The notes beneath the pieces were generated by a model. That model worked only from the letters and a program-made list of their open reading frames with translations, was not told the origin of the DNA and did no database searches. The translations under genes were made by a program, and so were the position numbers. From Isochrysis galbana (taxonomy: Eukaryota > Haptophyta > Isochrysidales > Isochrysidaceae), in assembly GCA_018136815.1 (NCBI GenBank), contig CM030939.1:2721419-2785418 (forward strand): DNA of 64,000 nucleotides, in the 5' to 3' direction. Below, in pieces: positions 12,022-21,935 of this stretch. Numbering within the stretch: the first letter of the stretch is position 1; each line of letters begins with the position of its first letter.

Positions 12022-13785
12022 ATGGGCGCGGCATCTCCGCGGGCGAGCCTGCCGCGCCGGCTGCTGGCGTTGGTGAGCGCGGGGCTGGCATGGGGCATGG
12101 GGCGTGGTGAGTGCGAGTGCCCAGCGGGCCACGAGCGCCGCGCCATCGGCGAGGCGTCGAGCGCGTGCGAGCCCTGCCTCGAGCCAGGCGTGCGCTGTGG
12201 GCTGTTGGTCGACCGGCACGTCGAGAAGAACGGCGGCACCACGCTCCGCACGCTCTTCATGCGCAACATGGAGGAGGGGCGGTGCGTGCGCTTCTACTAC
12301 TACCTCCACGAGCTCGAGGGTACCACTGCCGGATGCGCCAAGTGTGCCGCAGACCGGCGCACCTTCTCACGACCGTGCATGCGCTGCCGACACTCGCTTG
12401 CGGCCGCCGCCAACCTGTCCTTCCACCTGCGAGAGCTCGCATTGCCGGTGCGGCTTGTTGAGGCGGGAGCATATGCTGACCGGACTTCGTTTTGTGCGCG
12501 AGTTCGTCACGCCTCTCATTAAATCCTGTGCTACTCTTCACTCCTCCCTAGGTACGCTTGTGCTTGGAGGCACATGTAGTTCGTCCCGACTTTTGGTCGC
12601 AGCTCGATCTCTTGCGCGCGGGACCCTACGGCATGGCTGGCTGCCGCATCACAGTGATGATTAGAGTGCGGGAGCCTTTGAGCTGGTATCGCTCATTCTA
12701 CAGCTGGAAGGTGAACCATCACGACTAATTCTTCTTGAGCGCGTCTGCGACTGCCTATTGGTATCCAATCTCTCCGTCCTCTTGCCCGCCGAGAAGCATC
12801 TCTGACCACGGACGATGTGTGCCATAGGTCATTGGGGAGAAGCAGACCACCCTGGAGCGCCGAGGCCTTGCCACCGCGCGCTCACGGTATGGCAACAACA
12901 TGAGCGATTGGCTTCCACACAACCTACAGGTGCGATTGCCCTCTGTCGACACTCTGAAAGTCGCATGTTCGGCGTCTTGTGCGCTCACAGTTGTTCTCGC
13001 TTGTCCCCGCGCCGACTTGCGCGTTGCCCCCTCCTTAGACGCGCATTTTGCTAGAAGGCTCTCCCGATGCCGGGGGTCCATCTTATCTCCGGCGCGCCGG
13101 AGCGCCGCGCTTGGACAACGACGAGCGTGCGTCGTTGTACAAGCTCCTTGCCGACCCCCAACACATCGTCTTCCCCCTCGACGAGCTGGACGCGGCGCTT
13201 ACTGTGGTATCCATGGTCACCGGATTTATAACGCCGGGATATACTTACGCGAGGCCACGGTATCGCATGGGTGCATCGTCGGACGCCGCCGCTGCGAACG
13301 CCGCAACGAGAGTGAGCCGCGGAATCGGGGAGGTAGACACGAGCAACTCAAGACTGCTGAGTTTGCTGGATGTGGGGAACGAGGCCACTGATCCTTGCAT
13401 CGTTCACGGCGTTGGAACGCCGAAGGCCTGTTACGAGGCGGTGATGTCACACGCTCCCGATGATGTGTGGTTGTATCGAGAGGCGTCGCGGCTGTTCGCT
13501 GAGAGGCGACGACAGCTCGAGACGATGCGGATTCTCGGTGAGCGCTTGGCTGCCCAATCAGAGATCAAGGCGGCGCTGGCTACGGAGCAGGTTATGGCTG
13601 AGCTACCGCCCGGCCCGCCGCTTCAGCGGCATGCTTGCCGGAAGTTGATGGACTCCGGCTCGCTACAATCACGGCAATGTGGAGACAAGGAACTTCGCTA
13701 CGAAGTTTTGCCATCTCTTGCGCGCAAGAAGATACATGGGGGCCGTTGGCGAGAACATGCGCGGAGAAGACCCAACGAACTTTGA
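12022..13785 (+). CDS. Sulfotransferase-like protein, Golgi or secretory type
   Basis: Predicted to transfer sulfate from PAPS to a glycan or other secreted acceptor. Exon 1 (12022-12447) has a hydrophobic N-terminus (LLALVSAGLAWGMG), a Cys-rich stretch (about residues 31-60) and the PAPS 5'-phosphosulfate loop DRHVEKNGGTTLRTLF (about residues 64-79), the counterpart of the family's 'PKTGGTT'. Exon 2 (12552-12710) carries the 3'-phosphate motif IRVREPLSWYRSFYSW. Exon 3 (12828-12929) encodes RYGNNMSDWLPHNLQ, and exon 4 begins at 13039 (RILLEGSPDAGG, FPLDELDAAL). These introns are GT-AG and all exons join in phase 0. The frame stays open to 13785, giving up to about 477 aa, but a further intron after about 13200 is likely, so the C-terminus is uncertain. 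Confidence 0.7.
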
Positions 13786-14541
13786 TGGCTCTATTTGCAT
13801 GACAGATCCAAGGCGGATGCAGCATGGTGCACGGCCAATCGCTGAGCGAGATCATCACGTTGCGCAGGTGGATGAAGGCAACGCAGCACAACTCGTTTGT
13901 AGTCGAGCACAAGCGACGAGTGAGAAGATGATTTGTTGTACTACTACCTTCGTCCCAAACCTCAAGATCTGTCAAGAACTCATTATACCGTTAAATCTTT
14001 ACTATGATTACCTAGTATTATAAAAGGTACCACCAGGCTTCTTCCCATTCACTTGCACAGTCCAAAGAGGCCCGTGATGACTGAGAGTGCGCCCGCGCCG
14101 TCCGACCTGTCCCCGCGTGCTCCCTCAGTCCCTCTTCGCCCACCCTCCATGCCCCACGTGGGTCAGACTTCTCATGTTATGTCTCAACTCTCTCTCACAC
14201 CAGGCCACTCCACAGCCACAGCTCCACTCAGCCCACCACACCCCTCGTGCTCTACTTAGGGGCCCGGGTCATGTGGGGGGTCCGAGCGGAACGGGGTGCT
14301 GCTAAATGACCTGTTTATCATAAGCTTGTTTCAGGGTTTTGTTGCTGCTGTGTGCTACGATGTTTATCGTGTGCGACCTATGTATAATGATCGATCGCGC
14401 ATCTAGATATCAATTAGGGCGGGACGTCACATCGTGCTATGCGAGCCTTTCGGCAAGACCAAGTGCTTTCGCTACGAGGCTGAAGATTTCGCTCAGTTGT
14501 AGCCTACCTTTCTCGTTCTCGATGAATACTGAATACGGGTG

Positions 14542-14570
14542 CACACACACACACACACACACGCGCGCGC
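14542..14570. repeat. (CA)n-(CG)n microsatellite
   Basis: A run of CA dinucleotides passing into CG dinucleotides. Alternating purine-pyrimidine sequence of this kind can adopt Z-DNA. Confidence 0.9.
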
Positions 14571-15204
14571 AAATGATTTGGGAAGCTTCGGTGTGTGAAT
14601 GTGGGGTTGGGGTTTGGAGGTTGGCAGTGGGTTGATAACGTTAGGTGCGAAACGCTATGCGGACACAAAACCACTCTACAAGCGCGCCGTAACAAACCAC
14701 GTGCGTGGTTCCACATCTGTGAAGTTTCAATCCTCGTCCAGGTGACAGACAAACCTACCAACGGAAGGGGAGGTGCTAGCAGGGATAGGGACAAATGAAC
14801 GCTTTTGGTCTTGAGGCAAGAAGGAGCCCCGGCCCTCTTGTTTCGTCCAGGTACGCCCTCGTGAGTTGCAGGACGTGTGTGTGGGTGAATCAAGTACAAA
14901 CTTAACCCCTCCTGCCACTCTCTCACTCCTCGACTCTTTTTACTCCGTCTTTGAGTGACTTGAAGTGCCGGTATACGACACGCAAACCGAGGCACGCTAG
15001 GAGCTAGGAGAAGCCTGGCGGAACGTGCCATTGGAAGGCTTTTTCAGCTACGTAGTGGTAGTGGATGAATAGAAGGAAGGAAGGAACCTGGGCCCCTCAG
15101 GAGCCTCCACCAAAAAGAGTCCAAAGCGGCCCCATTTGGCCCTGGCGGCCGCAACACCACCCAAAATGGGGGAGGAGCCTATGATTCGAGATGCGGAGCG
15201 TCTC

Positions 15205-15224
15205 GGATCCGCACGTGCGGATCC
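15205..15224. repeat. 20-bp perfect palindrome
   Basis: The sequence GGATCCGCACGTGCGGATCC equals its own reverse complement. The centre CACGTG is an E-box/G-box core. It lies about 340 bp beyond the 3' end of the oxygenase gene, with no gene clearly downstream of it. Confidence 0.7.
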
Positions 15225-15566
15225 CAAGCGAAGTACACAACGACTCTGATTTCCTCCCATTTGCGCATGCGGTTGTGCGGCTCATGGGCCCGTTGGCTCT
15301 ACCATTCGTTTCATCTCCCAACCTTCTTGGCCGTCCAATCCCAGCTAATCAGTCGTGCCAGCGCCAACGACTATCCTGCCTCCCACGCTGCTTCTACGTC
15401 CAAGTCGGGGCTCGCCATCGCTGACATAGGCAGGGGGTCAAGATTGCGATAGATGGATGGACAAGATGGAGGATCAAAAATCGGTGGGGGAGACTACCAA
15501 TTAGGTATGTGGGCGCGATCGCCTCTTCTCTTGCGCACTCAGCGCATCTGTGCTTCACCCCGCTCA

Positions 15567-16872
15567 TCACTCGCCTTGGACGACGCCTTGTCCATCAAGG
15601 TAGGATTGGGGAGGGTAACGAGCAGGGTTTGCCTCATTGGTGAAACCAGGGAGCACGCTCAGCACGTAGTCTGCCGTCGGGTTGAAGAAGAAGGGGAGCG
15701 AGTATCTAGCATGTTCCGCTGGTCCAGCGGTGGGGTTGAGGGCATAGTGTCGCGTTGCAGGCCAACGATCGTTGGTGAGCCTTTGGAGAGTTTCGCCTGT
15801 GTTCACGATGATGGCACCTGCAGTTGTGGCGAGATAGGATCGTGTTCCGAAGGCAATCAAGACGGGGGGAGGGGGGAAGCCGCTGTGCGGTTTATGCAGC
15901 ACAGCGCTCGTACATCGCATAGGCGAGCTACTCGGACAAGCAGCACGAGTCTTGTCTGCGCGTGCGGGTAGAACGCGCGGGGTAAAGTCTTGAGCGCTCA
16001 CCAGGGACGCTGCGACACCGGACCCATGCCTGCCGCTTCTTCACGTGGACTACAAGCCCGCTTGGATCATCGGTAAGCAGGAGTGTGAAGAAGGACGTGT
16101 CGACATGAGGCTGAATGCCGAAGGCACCCGCCGGTGTTGGCGGGTAGTGGCTGGCTCTCATGCGGAAGAGGGGGGAAGCGAAGGCGGCGAGGAGCTCGGC
16201 TACATCCACTCTTAGGGCGCGCGCGTACAGTGGCAGCATCATCATTGCAAGCTTTTCCATGGCCTCGCAGTACTCGAGGAGCGCCTCGCGGAAATCATCG
16301 GCATCGAACCCAGCCTGAGAGCACGGCCAGGGCATCTTCTCGAGCCGGATGTCTCGCGGACCGAGCTCCCGTTTGATGATGTAGGCCGCATTTTCGTTCG
16401 GTCTCTCACGCGCAGGAAGCTTGAAATTGCGCGCGGGTAGATAGCCCACCCCCATCAGCACCGCGCCGGGCGCATCCATCGTGACTTCCATCTTGGCCTC
16501 GAGAGGCAGCGCATGGAAGCGGGCAGTGGCGCTCATCGCGCGCTCAAGAGTGCGCTGGGGTACGCCGTGGCCGACGATGCACATGAAGCCGACCTGCTCT
16601 ACCGACTCACGAAGCTGCTCCGCCAGCCGCGCCCTCTCACCCTCTCGCAGCGGATCAGCGGCTGCTGTCTCGCACAGCCGCGAGAGGTCCAGCACGGGGA
16701 TCTCGTCATCGGAGGCGAATGGGATTGCGCTGGCGAGGGCAGGCGCTCCCCACTCATCCGCCTCACGTCGCAGCTCCGCCTCCCGCAGCTCCGCCATCGC
16801 GCTCGGCCGGACGGACGCCATCCAGCGCGACCGCAGCGCCGACGGCGAGCGGCGCGCCGCCGAGCGGAGCAT
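15567..16872 (-). CDS. 2-oxoglutarate/Fe(II) oxygenase (isopenicillin N synthase-like)
   Basis: A non-haem iron dioxygenase of the DIOX_N plus 2OG-FeII_Oxy type. It has two exons, 16872-16002 and 15817-15567, joined across a 184-bp GT-AG intron in phase 1, for 373 aa. The ATG at 16872 opens an Arg/Ser/Ala-rich, acid-free stretch (MLRSAARRSPSALRSRW) that looks like a mitochondrial presequence. The N-terminal domain shows IPVLDLSRL and GFMCIVGHGVP. The jelly-roll core shows HVDTSFFTLL (iron ligands H256 and D258), then NTGETLQRLTNDRWPATRH with distal His H314, and RYS (R328, S330), which binds the 2-oxoglutarate carboxylate. All catalytic residues are present, so it should be active. The family oxidises many small molecules, so the substrate is unknown. 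A pyrimidine-rich coding-strand tract lies directly upstream. Confidence 0.9.
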
Positions 16873-17182
16873 CCGACAGAGAAGAACCAAATAAGTGAGT
16901 GAGAGGGAGGGGAGACAGAAGAGAGAAGAGAAGAGAGAGGCCCACCATGAAAACAGGAGTACGAGTACTCCTCGTCCTCGTCATCAGCATCAGTCCGTCC
17001 TCTCTTGAGATGCGCAGCCAGCTCCTGCCGCGTGCCCGCCTCCTGGCAGCAGCAGTGTACTTCGTGGCCACAACTCCCCAGTAAGACGGAGCCCGCCCCT
17101 GGGCGACCGGCCGAGGCGCTAGCGCTAGGGAAGTCAATATCAATCTCCCGCCCTCCTAGCTGTGAAAAACAGCGGTTGAGGG
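16873..17182. other. Intergenic with purine tract
   Basis: Plus-strand purine-rich DNA at about 16889-16940 abuts the oxygenase start codon. The rest has no supported gene. Just beyond, 17196-17211 is a 16-bp perfect palindrome (aaaaacagctgttttt) at the end of the neighbouring element. Confidence 0.5.
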
Positions 17183-18358
17183 CTAGAAAGACATTAAAAA
17201 CAGCTGTTTTTGGGAATCAAAAAAACCAGTAAAAAACAGTGCGAAAAACAGTGGGGCCACATATACCGCAAGGGGGCCTTTCCCCCCCGCGCGGAACGCC
17301 TCCGCCTCCGCTCCTCGCTCCTCCGCGTCCTGCGTCCTACGCATACGTAGGCCCAACTCAGAATGCGTAACGTTATCGTCAGCGTCGTACGCGTCCACAA
17401 GGCTTGAACAACGACGCAACAACTCAAGACGAGGCTCCCAGGTGGCCTCAGAACGTGGGTAACCACGCCACTTCACTAGATATTGGCAAGCTCCTCCTTC
17501 GCCTCGACGATCGAGAAGCGACTCAACGATAAACTCGTCGGACTCCAGTGGTTCGGCATCAGTGTAGGTGAAGTAGGGGCGGAGGTTCGAAATGTGAACC
17601 TCATCTCGAACCGATTTATTCTCCAAGTCGCGTAGACGGTAGCGCGTCTCAGAGATGGCTGCATCCACTCGATAGGGACCTGAGTAGATATATTTCAACT
17701 TGTTCGCGAGACCAGGGAGGCGCAGGCAAACCCTATCCCCAGGCTTGAAGGTCAGCCTGTGCGACTTGCGGGACACGTCGGTGACGGAGTGCTCTTGCGA
17801 CCGACGCGTGGCGTCGAGAGCAATTTGCCACGATACTCGGAGCTTTGAACTCAACTCTTCAGCGTAGGCACGCACACTCGAGGATGATAGATCAATCGTA
17901 GACTCGGCCATAGGGCGTGGATCAGAAAGCTGGGCCGGTAGCCTCAGTTCTCGTCCGTACAACAAAACAGCAGGCGAAAGCGGGACGACGCGGCCGGCGA
18001 CGGCGCGCATCGACATCAGAAGAAATGGTAGGTGATCAACCCAATGAGCGCCGCCTTCGTCGGCGGTGCGCGTCATGATTATCAGAGTTTGTTGGGCGCG
18101 CTCGACGAGTCCCACTCCTTGGTGGCGGTGAGGCTCAGTCGGCGACAGGTCAGTTCCTGTCAACTGCAGGACGGTATCCACGAGGCGCGAGCAAAGATTC
18201 GTGCCGGCGTCCGAGCGTAGTCCACGAGGCATGCCGTAGCGCGACGCTATGAGCCGCATGAATACGGCCAACACCTCTTCCGAGGAAGGGTCGCCATTCA
18301 ACGGCTCTGCTTCGATCCAACGCGTAAGAGAATCAACGAACACAATCAGCTTATCAAA
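17183..18358 (-). mobile_element. Ty3/gypsy chromovirus fossil: integrase and chromodomain
   Basis: Fragment of an LTR retroelement of the Ty3/gypsy chromovirus group. The parts present are the integrase core (VDSLTRWIEAEPLNG; GLVERAQQTL), the integrase C-terminal barrel (FKPGDRVCLRLPG, YSGPYRVD) and a chromodomain (YLVKWRGYPRSEATWEP). Protease, reverse transcriptase, RNase H and LTRs were not found on either side, so it is a broken remnant. Its coding text is still open over nearly 390 codons, so it is not very old. Its upstream end lies within about 15 bp of the stop codon of the hAT transposase gene in the same orientation. Confidence 0.85.
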
Positions 18359-18370
18359 ACAGAAACAGAG

Positions 18371-20512
18371 CTAACAGTCATTTTCGTCCTCTGGCTCCTC
18401 CACAACCATCTCTAGCTCCCAAGGCAGCACATGGGACTCCCAATCCTTCAACAAATCCTCCAAGACCAGATTAGTGTGGCACCTCACAAGCCTCTCTACT
18501 GTGGTTTGGCCCAATCTGTTGCGCTTCTTCGAGTGAATCCAATCCTCGACGGACCAAGAGCGCTCGCACCCTGACGCCGAGCAAGACAGCGCGAGAAGAC
18601 GACATGCAGCCCACTTCAAGTGAGGCCAATGAGACAAGTACACATTAGCCCATTTGTATGATGCCATTGTCTTAGCTCTATTAGAAAATGCAACATCATC
18701 AGTGAGATCAAATAGGCCACTAGTGCACGCCTCCTGAAAGTCGGCGAGATCCGCTAACATATCTGGATAAGAGTGATCCCTGGTCGCCATCTGCTTCAAA
18801 CAAGCCTTTAGCTCCTTAAGCTCTTGTGATGAAAATTTGCGACGACAATATTCAGGCTCCAAACAATAGGCGGCAGTCATGACTGGGGCATGGAAGTACT
18901 CCCACCTGGCCATCAAGAGCTCATGAATCTTGTGCCTCTTACGTGCATCCAACGCTGCGATGCCAGTGCGCAGGTGCGTATCAATTTGTAGCATGTAGCC
19001 ATACACTTTGCCCAGATTTGCCCCAAGCTTGCCGTCACAAAGCCGCAGGAGTCGATACACAGGCTCCATGATTTGGATTGCTACCTTTATTGTGTCCATG
19101 ATGTCATCAGAGCGAATGATTCGCTTGACGGCCTGCGCCTTGTCCCTCCTGTCGCGCGATTGCCCGTCGACCCATTGATTGTAGACTGGGTCGATCATGA
19201 GGCGCTCCAAGACAAAGTGCACGTTCTTGTACCTCATGAGCATCAGGAGAGTCGAGGCGAATCGAGTCTCGCAAGCTTTCAGCAATTCCATACCACCCAC
19301 AGGTCTCTCAGACTCGGTCACAACCTGGCACAAAGCTCGGTAGCGTGCAAGGGTCTTCTGATGCGCCGTGATAAAACTAACCACCTCACGGACCTGCTCA
19401 ACCATCTTAGCCAGGAAGGACTCTCCCCAATCAAATTCACGATCTGTGAGCCCTTTCACGCGCACCTTCCCCTTGTCACTGCACACATTCTTCATGAAAC
19501 AATCAAGGCTATGCGCCGGACAAATGAATGAGAAAACGTGCGGGCACTCAGCGGCAATGAGAGGGAAAGACGCAGTGCAGGCACCATCCATGCAAACAGC
19601 TACAACATGCTCACTCCCAAAGCCCTGAATGTGCTTCACAATGAAGTCCTTGATGTACGTGGCGTCCTTCGTCGCGCCTGAAGTGTCTTGAGCTGCGATA
19701 AAATACGAGCCGAGGGGGAGCGAAGCCAAACAATTTATGATCGGTTTGTGGGAAACGTTCGTCCACCCATCCGATATGATTGTGACGCCAGTGAGCTCTG
19801 CCAAACCCTGAACCTTGCGACGAATCTTCTCATCCAGTCGAGCCTCAACGATGGGGAGTATCTTCTGGGTCATTACCTTTCTGCAAGGGAGGCGCGTCTC
19901 TGCACCGACCAACATATTACGCGACCCACATTTCGCGGTCATGGCGACTGCCTCCCGAAACAGACGGTCTTCCACTAAATCAAGTGGAAGAGCCCTCTTG
20001 ACGATGACTTTCAGCCACGCCTCGCAGACATCATCTACCGTGACCGCCTGAAATGGATGGGGTGTCGGGGTGAGTGAGAAGGGTGACTGGGAGAGGGCGA
20101 GAGATGTGCCGCTCTCGCTCACGACTGCGAGTGCGCGGCCTTGTTCGCGCTTTTGCTCGCGCTCCTCCTTCTCCTTGGCCCGCTTCTCAGCCTCCCTTGC
20201 CCGCGCCCGCAGCTCCTTGACAACCTGCGAGTGTCTTTCCTTGAACTGCGCGCGTGGCTTGCACGCGCGCACATTCCTACACGGCAGCTTCTCGTCGAGA
20301 TGCTGCCGGATGTTGTGCGGCCCACCGACATACGAATGCCCGCAGAAGAGGCAGCACTTGGCGCGCACGACCTTCGCGCGGCCGGCTGCCTCCTCAATTG
20401 TGGACCACTCGAGGGCGCTGCCCTCGAGTGTGTCCACCTCCTCAGTCCCCCAAGCTGAGGCTGCTCGGGCGGTGGCTGGGGCAAGAGCCAGCGCCATGTC
20501 GTCACTGGCCAT
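18371..20512 (-). CDS. hAT-family transposase, open over full length
   Basis: Catalyses cut-and-paste movement of a hAT DNA transposon in the nucleus. It is one uninterrupted frame of 713 aa from the ATG at 20512. An N-terminal BED-like zinc finger (about residues 50-85: CCLFCGHSYVGGPHNIRQHL) would bind DNA. The DDE core shows IISDGWTNVSHKPI (first Asp), VVAVCMDGACTASFPLI (second Asp) and CPAHSLDCF. The C-terminal hAT dimerisation block shows SASGCERSWSVEDWIHSKKRNRL-type sequence near residues 645-670. Length and domain order are normal, so it may be functional, or domesticated if ends are lacking. Terminal inverted repeats and 8-bp target duplications could not be identified. The stop codon is only about 15 bp from the chromovirus integrase, leaving little room for a terminal repeat there. 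The 5' flank carries an (AG)n run. Confidence 0.88.
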   Translation of the reverse strand: MASDDMALALAPATARAASAWGTEEVDTLEGSALEWSTIEEAAGRAKVVRAKCCLFCGHSYVGGPHNIRQHLDEKLPCRNVRACKPRAQFKERHSQVVKELRARAREAEKRAKEKEEREQKREQGRALAVVSESGTSLALSQSPFSLTPTPHPFQAVTVDDVCEAWLKVIVKRALPLDLVEDRLFREAVAMTAKCGSRNMLVGAETRLPCRKVMTQKILPIVEARLDEKIRRKVQGLAELTGVTIISDGWTNVSHKPIINCLASLPLGSYFIAAQDTSGATKDATYIKDFIVKHIQGFGSEHVVAVCMDGACTASFPLIAAECPHVFSFICPAHSLDCFMKNVCSDKGKVRVKGLTDREFDWGESFLAKMVEQVREVVSFITAHQKTLARYRALCQVVTESERPVGGMELLKACETRFASTLLMLMRYKNVHFVLERLMIDPVYNQWVDGQSRDRRDKAQAVKRIIRSDDIMDTIKVAIQIMEPVYRLLRLCDGKLGANLGKVYGYMLQIDTHLRTGIAALDARKRHKIHELLMARWEYFHAPVMTAAYCLEPEYCRRKFSSQELKELKACLKQMATRDHSYPDMLADLADFQEACTSGLFDLTDDVAFSNRAKTMASYKWANVYLSHWPHLKWAACRLLALSCSASGCERSWSVEDWIHSKKRNRLGQTTVERLVRCHTNLVLEDLLKDWESHVLPWELEMVVEEPEDENDC

Positions 20513-20516
20513 CGCC

Positions 20517-20539
20517 AGAGAGAGAGAGAGAGAGAGAGA
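20517..20539. repeat. (AG)n microsatellite
   Basis: About eleven uninterrupted AG units, starting 5 bp upstream of the hAT transposase ATG (CT on its coding strand). Confidence 0.9.
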
Positions 20540-20742
20540 CGAAGGAACGCCTCATGTGCAGTGAATAAAATGGGCAAAATTACGTATATGTAAAAGTACA
20601 GACATTAGCGGGAAGAGGGGGGTGATGGAGAGGCTTCCCGCGCCACCTCGTCCTCGCGTCCTCGCGCCAAAAGTTTTTTTTTTCATGGTTTTGTTATTGG
20701 CCTTGTCAGCTTTGTTTTTGCCCCCACCTGATACCCCTTTGT

Positions 20743-20796
20743 CAGGTCTAAAGGACCTGATATCATGACATCAGGACCTCATATCAGCCTGATGTC
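20743..20796. repeat. Cluster of short inverted repeats
   Basis: Three inverted repeats are packed together: caggtc/gacctg (20743-20748 and 20754-20759), the palindrome tgatatca (20758-20765), and gacatcagg/cctgatgtc (20767-20775 and 20788-20796). They share the core acctgat/atcagg. The cluster lies about 230 bp upstream of the hAT transposase start and could be subterminal transposase-binding repeats or a regulatory site; neither is proven. Confidence 0.45.
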
Positions 20797-21542
20797 CCAT
20801 CACTGGCAAGGAGGGGACATAGAAACGCAGACAACTTCTAAAACAAAAAGGTCGATCGCGGATGCGACAATCGGCTGGGAAACTGCCTGGAAACCTACAG
20901 GGCAATCGGGAAACACGGGACCGAAATTGCCAGGAACGACAAGCAAGCTGGCTGGGCGTCTCAAACCGCCAAGGCAATTAGGGCGCTCAGGCAAGGCAAG
21001 GCGAGCTTGACCGTAGAAGACTGGGGAACCCAAGTCTAATAGTCTAATCGTGGAGCTCGTAGGTCGTAGGACTATTCAGGCTAAAAAGCCTGGATACAAC
21101 AACGTGGCACTGAGTCATGCTCTCATTAATATTGATGTATAAATGTTGAGGGACGCGCAGTACAAGTAGGTGGTACAAAAAATAGTCGAACGCGAACTCA
21201 TCTCAAACTTTTTGAACGTTTGAACATAGCTAGCCAACTGCCTACTACCTACTACTCCCTTGACCCCCAAAGTGAACTCTGTCGCAAAACCCCTGAAATT
21301 TTTCCTTGCGCCGCGTAAACGCTAAACGCGGCGCTCAACCAAGCGAAACGATGAAATGCTCCCCGCGGCTGCGCCGCGAACACGCCCAACTCACAACTCA
21401 CAGCGCGCGACAATGAACACCCGTCAACTACATACTCACCCCCTAAAAAAGAAAGTGGACGTGCGTCTTTTTTTACGACTTACTTGTGGAAGAAGTGCTG
21501 TTGAAGGGGAGAGAGACGGGGCCTGCGGCTCGGCCTTGGGGG

Positions 21543-21917
21543 GAGGAGTTTCTCCAGGCAAAGAAGGCGAGGAGAGGGAGAGAGCGCGCGGGGGGGGGAG
21601 GGGAGAGGGGGAGAGAGAAGGGGGGGAGGGGAGGGGAGCGGCGAGAGAAAAGTATTCGCGTAAAGTGAAGAAGGGAGGGGGGGGAGGGAGAGAGGGGGAG
21701 GAGGAGGAGAAGGGGAGAGAGATCGAGAGGGAAGGGGGAGGGGGGGGGGGGGGCAAAGCAAGGGGGGGAGGGGGGGGGGGGCAAAGGCGCAGGGCGGGAA
21801 GAGGAGAGGGAGGGGGGGGGGAGGGGGGGGAGGGGGGAGGGGGGAAGGGGGGGAGGGGGGAGGGGGGGAAGGGGGGGAGGGGGGAGGGGGGGGAAGGGGG
21901 GGGAGGGGGGGGCGGCG
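21543..21917. repeat. Extreme G/A-rich tract with many G-runs
   Basis: About 375 bp that are almost entirely G and A on the plus strand, built from runs of 3-12 G separated by single A or short GA units. It ends about 20 bp before the ATG at 21936. Runs of this kind can form G-quadruplexes or triplexes. Assembly errors in run length are likely. Confidence 0.85.
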
Positions 21918-21935
21918 GAGCGGCGCGCGCGGGTG

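Larger units (their letters stand above)
13786..15566. other. Intergenic, no gene seen
   Basis: Only short unsupported frames on either strand. It holds a CA/CG microsatellite at 14542-14570 and a 20-bp perfect palindrome at 15205-15224. Confidence 0.45.
20513..21935. other. Intergenic: microsatellite, inverted repeats, G-rich tract
   Basis: No gene is seen. It holds an (AG)n run at 20517-20539 next to the hAT start, a cluster of short inverted repeats at 20743-20796, and a long G/A tract from about 21540 to the next gene's ATG. Confidence 0.5.
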
